Positions 1 to 9,900 of a DNA stretch of 64,000 nucleotides are shown piece by piece. The stretch is from the NCBI GenBank assembly GCA_009746045.1, contig RPFO01000645.1:739185-803184 (forward strand). Direction: 5' to 3'. A model generated the notes under the pieces. The model was not told the origin of the DNA. It did no database searches and worked only from the letters and a program-made list of their open reading frames with translations. Every line of letters starts with the position of its first letter. Within the stretch, counting starts at the first letter, position 1. Position numbers and translations under genes: made by a program. Origin of the DNA: Mesostigma viride. Lineage: Eukaryota; Streptophyta; Mesostigmatophyceae; Mesostigmatales; Mesostigmataceae.

Positions 1-994
1 CAACCGACTTGAATCTAGCCAAGACACAACAATTCGCGACGGCAATTCCAATCAATGTTGAATGTTGTTCTGAAGGTGATGGATGCAAACTCGTTCAGTG
101 TACCGGATGCCGGTTGCCGGCCTGTGTCATGGAGATCAGAAATTATGCAATCTCACCTCGATCCAGTGTTCATGTATGACCCGGGCACACTGAAATCAAA
201 GGGTGGGGTCATGACCCTCGTGAAACGTAGGCAACGTTAGGAAAAAATGCTGCTCAAAAGTTACCATCCATGTGGCTCGTGCATGACCTGGATTCACCAG
301 GTTTAACCACCCTGTCGGACCACCGGCGCGGGAATAAACTCAACTCAACTCAGTTGACTCAAGACCGGCTGGCCGGCCGGCCGGCTCGGGACCGTTTGGG
401 CGGCCGCATAACGCACTGTAATCGCATCATGCCGCGCCGTCCGCCTGGCCCTCGCGTCGCATAGGTCTGCCTGCCACGTGGCACGCTACATTTAATTCGC
501 GCGCCTTCATTGACAGCGAAAATCGCCTGCAGAAAATCTGCCTTCGGCCAATCGGCCTGGTGCCTGGTGTGCTCATATGCCTGTTGACCGAGGAGATGAA
601 AGTCATTATTGCTCAAAATGCTGAAAATTCAACGTTTTATTGAAGGACTTCCGGGAATCGGAATGGTTTCCGTCATTTGCACCAAAAGTCAGGCGACATG
701 TCAGCTTTGAAGCATCCATGTCAAGGTTGCCGATGAGGTATTCGCGCAAACTCACATGTTGATTCGCGTTAGTTATTGCCAGGCAAATCCTCTGTTCAGG
801 AATCGAAATACGGCTCATTAAAAGTCATTTCTCATTCGCGCGAAGGATGTTAGAGCATGCGGAGCTGGAATAAGCCGGGGCGATCGTCATGACTGCGAGG
901 CAGGCTATATCCTAGTAAACGAAGCCATGATTGAGGGACCTATGGTTCAACCCGCCTGTGAGTAGGATGCTCCAGGATCGCTGAGTTTGCGACT
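1..994. other. Intergenic sequence upstream of BRCA2
   Basis: No open frame here looks like a real gene. The frames are short, overlap each other and lack recognisable motifs. A GC-rich self-complementary GGCC run lies near 368-384. The last few hundred bases should contain the BRCA2 promoter and 5' UTR, but I see no convincing TATA element. Confidence 0.5.
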
Positions 995-3900
995 ATGACT
1001 CCCCCGCCATCTTATGATTCCTTTGCCCCTGTCTTCAAGGTCGTACCTGCAATTGCTGAGAACCGACAGGAAGGCTTGGCGTGGGCGACAGAAAAGGTGC
1101 AGGGTTTGCGGGCAAGGTCGACCTGGTGTACGGGCGAGGACTGCGATAACGATGAAGCCATCTCGCTTAGGGACGCTTTTAAAGACTTGGAACGTGCCCG
1201 TGAATCGCAGACACTTCATTTACTTCCGGACTCGGAGCCTATTCGAGAATCATCTCGACCTGGGCGACTACTGCACTCAGATGATCAGGTACACCGCGAG
1301 ATGCTTACCTTTATTGATGGCATCGACGCTCCTGCTGGCAAGCTGATGTGCCATGAAGCGAAGGCTAGCGTATCCCAGAGCAAAGAGCAGCGCGCTTCTG
1401 AGCATAAGGAAGACTCTCCAACAAAAGGTGTTTCCAGAGGCGAGGATGTTGTAATTGCCTCGGTACCTGGTATCGAGGATAAAAGCACCACGAATTTTTC
1501 ACCAGCGCATGCACGGTCTCCAAAGCTTCAAGCGAGTGCTTTACTGGAAACAGAGCCCTCCTTGTTCCACGACACAGCACCCTTCAATCCATCCTGTTGG
1601 GAGACACCTGTCCAGGACAAGAGCGGCCACATCTCCTTCTATTGCTCCACCCCTACACAGAAGGCTGATGCCTTCACAGGCAGCCTGGACGTAAGCACAG
1701 AGCCGCAACAGGGAGTGAGGGTTCCTGGTCGCATCGCCTTTTACAGCCCAGAGTCTGACGAGCGGGCTGCTGCCAGTTCACAGGAGATCAAGGCAGCCAC
1801 GAACTTGGTGGCAGCGATGTGGGACCTGGGTGATGCCAGGCCCAGCGGGGTACCACCTGGCCCACGCACGTTGTGCCCCACCGACTTGGCAACGTCACGT
1901 CCTGGTCAAGTATCTGTAGGTGTTGGCCACGTCACCAACCGTGGTGGCCCACTGTGTGTGGACAGACCTGCTGCTGGTGCTGCCTCCCTCGGTCATAGGG
2001 CTGGAGGATCAAGCTTGCCGACTTTGCCCAGGTCGATGAGAGCAGATCCCTGGCTTGGTGGCCACATGGATATGGGCATGCGGCCTGCTGTGGTTGAAGA
2101 AAACTCTGACATGCCTCTACTTCAAACAGGGACTGGCGTGGCGGTGCCTATTTCTGACCAGGCTCAAAGGCAGGCAAAGTCCCGACTGAATGAGGGAAAG
2201 GGTGGGGCTGGTTGGAGGGATTTGGGCGATGCTTTCGGCGACAACGGTGCAGGTGGCTCCCTCTTTCAAACAGGTGCTGGCGTGGAGGTGCCTATTTCAG
2301 TCAAGGCACTGAGGGAGGCAGAGTCCCGGTTCAACGGTGGGGATTGGGGGGGGGACAAGGCCAGGCCCGCAGACTCCATGGAAGGCAACTGGGACATGCA
2401 TAGCTTCGAAACAGGGACAGGTGTGACCGTGCCTGTGTTGGGCCAGGTGCAAGGGCGCGCGACATCCCAACCAAGAGAATGGCAGCCGCGTGATGGCCAC
2501 ACAGCCGTCCAGCAGGGTAGCCCACTGCCGCGAAAGGCCATGGCACCACCACAACAGAGCGCCATGCTATTCCCCATGAAAGGTCAGCCAACAGGGCTAA
2601 GTCCTGCCCCCTCAGGGTCATCCAAGGCAGCAGGCTCATCCTTGTTCATCACAGCTGGTGGCGCACCTGTGGAGATTTCTGCGCAGTCTCTGAACATTGC
2701 ACGTGCTAAGTTTGAGTATGATGATAATAGCGCAGCGGAGCATGTGCAGGCAGGAGTCCGGAAGACAGTGGTAGGACATGGGGGTCCTTCCTCCTTTCAA
2801 ACAGGCGCGGATGTGCAGGTTCCTTTTTCGGACAAGGCCCTGAGGGCGGCAGAGTCCCGGCTGAATGCTGGAAAGGCTGGGGGTGACTGGGGCGGTGGGG
2901 GTGATGCGTTCAGTGACAATGGTGGGGGTGGCTCCCTGTTTCAAACAGGTGCGGGTGTGGCGGTGCCTCTTTCCGACAAAGCCCTGAGGGCGGCAAAGTC
3001 CCAGCTGAATGCTGGAAAGGATGGGGGTGCCTGGGGCGTTGGGGTTGATGCTTTCGGTGACAACGGTGGGGGTGGCTCCCTGTTTCAAACAGGTGCGGGT
3101 GTGGCGGTGCCTATTTCCGACAAGGCCTTGAAGCAGGCAAAGTCCCGGCTGAATGCTGGAAAGGATGGGCGTGACTGGGACGTTGGGGGTGATGCTTTCG
3201 GTGAGTACGGTGTGGGTGGCTCTTTGTTTCAAACAGGTGCCGGTGTGGCGGTGCCTATTTCTGACAAGGCCCTGAGGGCGGCAGAGTCCCGGCTGAATGC
3301 TGGGAAGGGTGGGCGTGACTGGGGCGGTGGGGTTGATGCTTTCGGTGACAATGGTGGGGGTGGCTCTTTGTTTCAAACAGGGGCGGGCGTGGCGGTGCCT
3401 ATTTCGGACAAGGCCCTGAGGGCGGCAGAGTCCCGGCTCAATGCTGGGAAGGGTGGGGGTGACTGGGGCGGTGGGGGTGATGCTTTCGGTGACAATGGTG
3501 GGGGTGGCTCTTTGTTTCAAACAGGTGCGGGTGAGGCGGTGCCAATTTCTGACAAAGCCCTGAGGGCGGCAAAGTCCCGGCTGAATGCTGGAAAGGCTGG
3601 GGGTGACTGGGGCATTGGGGGTGATGCTTTCGGTGAAAATGGTGGGGGTGGCTCCCTGTTTCAAACAGGTGCGGGTGTGGTGGTGCCTATTTCTGACAAG
3701 GCCCTGAGGGCGGCAGAGTCCCGGCTGAATGCTGGAAAGGGTGGGGGTGATGCGTTTGGTGACAATGGTGGGGGTGGCTCCCTGTTTCAAACAGGTGCGG
3801 GCGTGGCGGTGCCTATTTCTGACAAGGCCCTTAGGCAGGCAGAGTCCCGGCTGAATGCTGGAAAGGGTGGGCGTGACTGGGGCGGTGGGGGTGATGCTTT

Positions 3901-6900
3901 CGATGACAATGGTGGGGGTGGCTCCCTGTTTCAAACAGGTGCGGGTGTGGAGGTGCCTATTTCTGACAAGGCCCTGAGGGCGGCAGAGTCCCGGCTGAGT
4001 GGTGGGCATGGTGGTAGCTACCAAGCTGCAGGTGGAGCCGCGCACGGAGTAGACGTGCCAGAAACTGTGTGGCAGGATTGTCTTTTCCAGACGGGCGCGG
4101 GCACGGCTTTGGGCAACTCGGACAGCCTTCTGCAACCGGCCGCATCCATTCGAGGTGGCGATGGACCTCGCACCCGGGGGCAGGGAAACACTGGCAGGTC
4201 CAGGGCGGGGCGTGTGACAGCAGTCACTGATAGCAGCCCCATGGCACTAGCCGGGGCTGCGAGTGCTGGATGCCTGGGCACAGCCACTGCCATGGACTGC
4301 ATGCCAGTTGCCAACAGCAGCAACCAGCCACCATCGGAAGTCGCTGCTCGCATGGACAAAGGGAATGCCGTCATGTCCCACCCTCACGTGACCACAACCC
4401 TGTTTCGTGGCGACAGCCCCGGCAACAGCCTCGCCACGGCTCATGGGGGCAAGAAGCGGGGCAGGCCACCCTGTGAGACACCTGAGCCAGCGCGGCGGAA
4501 AAGCTTCAATGCCCCCAGGCCCACCAACCCCTACGGCCTCCTTGCCCCCCCGAGTGCCGAGTCCCTGGCTAGCTCGAGCCCTGGCCGGTCCAAGACGCGG
4601 CCACGCAGCTTTGGGAGCACAGGGGATGCGCTGCCCCCATTCCCGCCCCTAGTGTCTCCCCTGGCCCCTGGCAAGGGGTGCACGAGCACGCACGGCCTGC
4701 ACCAGCTGTACAAGGACGTGCCAAACCGAAGGCCGCTGTCGTCGTTCTTTGCTACCTTTGCCCGCCCAGGCTTGGACGCCGTGGCTTGCGCCAGTAACGT
4801 TTCCCCCACGCAGAACCCTGGTGGTTTGGATGGAGCACAGGGTGGGGATGATCCCGGTAAACGAGCGCACAGCCTGAAATCAGACCCTGCACTAATTTCA
4901 ACAAGGTCCCACGCTGAGGGCAGTGATGCGATGGTGCAGCCAGGTGTACACGCCGCAGATGCACCAGCAATGGCAGGGCAGACAACCCAGGTGGCACAGC
5001 CTGAAGATGAAGACTGTGCGGGTGCGGCAATGGCTTCACCTGGGAGGGAGACGAGCAACCTGGTTCCTACACTTGCATTAGAGCTGGACAATTCATCCAC
5101 GCAGGAGGTGATCATGGCAGTTGATGACACCACGACCGCAGCCACGGTGAGTAAGCAGCCACTCCACGACCGATCAACAGCCCAGGTGGCAGCAGCGACG
5201 ACCACGCTGGGTGGAGATGGTTGCGTGGCCCCAGCAAGCGTTGCGTTGCCGGCAAGGCCTCCCTCGGCGGCAGAAAAATGGCTGGCGCTGCGCACCCTGC
5301 ACATGAACCCGGACGTGTCTGCCGAGTTTACATTCCTTGAGAAGGTGACAGGTGGCGCTTTGGGCCCAGATGGAACAGGTGATGGACCAGGCACTGATTT
5401 TGCCGGGGGTCAACATCACGCGACAACTGCCCCCGTCTCCACTGCTGGTGTTTCTCCTGCCATAGCCACTGCTGCTGTGAGTGCCAGTAAAGGCAAAGTG
5501 GCATCATCTAACGCCGGCTCCATCACCGTGGGTGTGGAAGAGTTGCGGGCGCGGCTGATCGCGGCAGGGGCCCAGGCCGCATTCTGCCCGGAGCCCTGGG
5601 TGCGCAACCACTACCGTTGGATCGTGTGGAAGCTCGCCAGCTACGAACGGCAGGCTACGCTGGCACACAGGAACGCCGGTAAACCAGGCGCCCTTGCACG
5701 CAGCGATGCCGGTAAGTCGGGCGGCCATGTGCCGTCCTTTGTCCCGCCACCTGTTGGTCAATTGATCCCCCCCGGCAGCCAGTATGACTATCGGTGGCTG
5801 ACCCCGGCCCGTGTGCTAGACCAGCTCAAGTACCGTTACGAGCGCGAGGTGAACCGCGGCAGCCGGCCCGCACTGCGCAAGGTTACGGAGAAGGACGCGC
5901 CCGCGGGCGCCGCCATGGTGCTTGCGGTGGCCGAGATTGTGCAGTACGCGCACGAGGGGGGCACGACCGATGATGCAATAGGAGGAAGGGGCGAGTGGGC
6001 GGCCAGCAGCAGCAAGCACGGGGGAAACAACATGGCACTTGTCGCACGGCAGGGGCCTTTGGCCAGCAGGGATGGTGGCGGTGGGCAGTGTGAGGTGGAA
6101 GATGGCGATGATGACGACAAGGACAAGGAGGCGCGCAAGGATGGAGGCAGGGGGGATGGTACCGCAGGCGCTCCTGCAGAGGCGGCCGCAGGCAGTAGGG
6201 CGGCCCCCACCCCCACCATGGCAGCCAAGCCCCAGCCCGCTGTCATCACGCTCACCGATGGCTGGTACTGCCTGAACGCGGTGCTGGATGAGCCGCTCGG
6301 TCGCTACCTGCGGCAGGGGAAGATATTTGTGGGCCAGAAGCTGCTGGTGGCCGGCGCGGAGCTGCTGGGTGGGTCCCAGGGTCTTCCCCCCCTGGAGGCA
6401 TTCCGGTCGGTGTCGCTCTCGCTTCACGCGAACGGTGTCCGGCGCGCACGGTGGGACGCCAAGCTGGGCTTCTGTCGCCGCAATCACGTGCTCGTGGCAC
6501 TCAACGCGGTCAAGCCCAAGGGGGGCGCCGTCCCCGCCACGGTGGTCACTGTAAGTCGCATCTACCCGCTCTTGTACAAGGAGACTCTTCCCTCGGGTGA
6601 GCGCATCACGCGGGGGGAGAAAGCGGAGGACGCGGCGCAGCGCCGGCACCAGGCGGTGAGGGACCGCGTGCTAGAACAGGTGCAAGCGGAGCTAATGTTT
6701 TCAGGGGGGTGGGGCCAGGATGAGGGGGCCATGGGCGGCCCCCGCGGCGGAAACCGGGGGCGGGCGGGTGGGTATATGCGGCCGGAGCAGCGGGAGAGGG
6801 AGCGCGGGTTCCAGCTGTGTCGGGGGGTCATGGCGGATCCCTCTGGTGCGCCGGAGGGCATGTCCGCCGAGGAGCACGCACTGGTGGCGCGCTTCATGCC

Positions 6901-9900
6901 ACTGTACCAGCGCCAGGTGGAGGAGGCGCACGGGACAGCGCTGGAGGAGGCCATGCGGGCCGCGGGTGTGGCGCTTGAGCGCGAGGTGGTCCGCGTGCTC
7001 ACGCTGCGGGTGTCCGCGGTCACGGGCGCAAGGCAAGTGCGGCCAGTGGCCATGGCTCAAGCAGCAGGACCGGGGCATGGGGCACACCCTCCTGGGGCGG
7101 ACACGGAACGTGGTATTGCAACACCCATGCAAGGGGAAGGTCATGGGTTTGGCGAAGAGGCAGAGGAGGATGACGTCGGCCAGGTGGCGGCCAGGGAGGC
7201 GCTCGTCACGGTCTGGCACCCTCCCGACGACCTGCTGGGCGTGCTCAGGGAGGGCCACGTGTTCCAGGTGACCGGGCTCAAGGCCACGGGGGGAGCCGGA
7301 CCGTGCCCCCTGGCGGTCACCTGTGGGGGCCTTCGAGATGATGACGGTGGTGACACCGGCATCAGCAACGCCCCCCCTCCTCTGGCCATGGTGGCCCTCA
7401 AGAGCTCTCGTTGGACGCATGTGGTTGACCCAGCGCGCTCCGGCCTAGTGAGCCATTTTGTCCCTCGGGCACTGCTGCGCGTGTGCGACCTGCGGGGGCT
7501 GCGGTCCGGTGTGGAGTTTGACGCTGTGCTGCACGTCGCGCGCGTGTGCACGCCCATGGATGTGGGCGGGAGGATGGAGCAGTGGATTTTTGTGGTGGAT
7601 GACTCGTGCGATGGCGGTGGGATGCCTGATGACTCGGATGGCGCAGCATCCCCTCGTCCCTTGGTGGATCGTGCCGGGGCCGTGCGCCCTGGAAACAGCT
7701 CAAGCGCTGCTGGGATGGCCACAGGTCATGACAACGCAGGGCTGACGGGCTCGGCGGTCTCGGCGGTGGCGGCGGTGGCTGCAAGAAGTGACATCGTGAG
7801 TGATGACAGGCATGTGGCGGGCATGGGGGGAGCGATGGTGGCTTTGGAGGACTTTGACGAGGATGTCCCCGCATGGCCCTTGGACGGGGTTGCCCATGCC
7901 GCACTTGTGAGGGAGGAGCGGTTTAATGGTGTGGACCTGCTGGCCGTGCGCGTGAGCGCATCCCATGACGCCTTTGTCGCGGTCGAGAGCAGCGCGCAGG
8001 GCTGCGTGGGCGCATTCCTGAACCTGGTGCTGCGCGACTATGATGCACGCATGCGGCTGTGGCGCGCCGACATGACGGAGACTAGCACCTTCTCCACCAC
8101 CGTGCCGGCCACCACTGCATCCCGCAGGCTGCAGCCCAGCGCGGCGGGGGGGGGGCGCAGGCAGTCCTGCCCAGGTGTCCCTGGAGGCACACGGCTGCGC
8201 TCACCCTCTGCGCTCCCGCCAGCCTCGGCGTCGAGAAATGTCGCCAAGTCACCCGCGCCCAAGAGCCCCTTGCCACCATCTTCTGCGCTCAAAGCAACAA
8301 GGACACTGCAGGCGGTGCTGGCTTCCCCAGCACCCGCGCTGCTGGCCCCCGCCACCCCAGTGGAGGACTTCCGCGCGATGCAGGCAGAGGCCATGCTGTC
8401 GCTGCAGCAGTGGGTGGCGGCCAACGCAGAGGAGGTGGCGGGCCTCTGCCGGCGCGTGGATGCGGTGCTGCGGGGGGAGGTCCCCCCATCACCTCCGCGG
8501 CCTATGGCTAGGGACCGGTCGCCTTTGCCCCCCAGTGATGCTGCCAAGTGGGGCATGGGGGTTGCAGATGCGAGTGTGTTGGCCCGGCCCAGCTCCGCAA
8601 TAGTTCTCGCCAACAAGGCAAAGCGGGGCCCGGTGCGCCGGTCACATGACCAAAGGGCAGTGCCAGCCCCTAATCAACAGCCAGGGCCACAGCACCCACC
8701 GCGGTCGCCGCCAGCATGTCCACAGGGAAGGCTGCCCTTCGATGCGCATCCTACGCGTGCCCTGGGTATGCCGGCCAGTAGCATGCTGCCCATGCCCTCG
8801 GCTGCTCCCACCCTTGCCCCCCAGCCGCTTGTGTCCGCTCTCGGTGAGACCTTGGTGTCGGCAAGGTTCGATATCGTGAAGACTTCCAGCAGCAAGCACG
8901 TGCAGCTACAGGCAGATGGGTTGCAACTGGACGGGGAGGTGCTTCTGCTGGCGCCCGCGGCACCTTTCCTTGGCGCAGTGTGGTCAGTGAGGACGGGCCA
9001 AGGAGGAGAGGGGGGTGCGGCCAAGGCCAACGTTGCAGCACCCATGGATGTGGATGGCGCCAGCGGGGATGGTGCTGGTGGCAACAATTATGCTTGCACT
9101 CCGCGCTTTGCAGCCCTGGGTGCTGGTGCATGGCTTCTGGCCATGGGGAAGGCAGACCAGGGTGACCAGGGCGTTCTGTGCCAGACAGGGGAACAGGGCG
9201 CCGAGATGGCAGCAAAAGATGGGGCAGGTGCGAATGAAGGTGGGGCTTTTCCTGCGGGTGACATGGCAGCTGCTTTTAATCCAGCTGCGGGCCATGATGA
9301 TGATGGTGGTGTCTCTGAACCCATGGCCAAGAAGGCCAAGCACTGCGATATCTCCGCATGGGGCGGGGTTGATGATGCCGGGCGCAAGCATGGCGGAACA
9401 GAAGGCATGGCCAGCAGCCAGGGTGGCTTCTTCTTCCAAACCGCAGCCGGTGAGAAGCTGGAGATATCTGACCAAGCGTGGCGGCAGGCGGAGGCGGTGA
9501 TGGGTCACACCACTACTGACAAGGGCGGTGATGGCAAGCGAGGTGTGGGAGGGGAGGACGATATTTTCTTCCTTCAGACGGCAGCTGGTGCACCTGTGGC
9601 CAGCTCAGACCAGGCGTGGCAGGAGACAGAATTCATATTGAAGGGCCTGGAGGCGGAACGTGGGGGAAATGCTGACCGGGGCGCCGTCATACAGCCCGCA
9701 CCAACAAGCCCTTCACCATCCGCCCTGTCAGGTTTTCACCTGGAGATGACCCTGGCCCTACCCACACCTGCCGCTGCAGACGCACCCACTGCAGTTGTCG
9801 AGAGAGATGAGAGCGTGCCTGTGGGCCACAACATGGGCATCCACCACACTGGCGTGCGTGCTGGATCCTTGCCTTCTGCTGGCACGCACAGGGGCCAGGT

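Noticed and set aside
2636-4135. 499-codon minus-strand ORF within BRCA2
   Set aside because: It is a shadow of the 144-bp tandem coding repeat. The unit length is a multiple of three, so the complementary frame also stays open.
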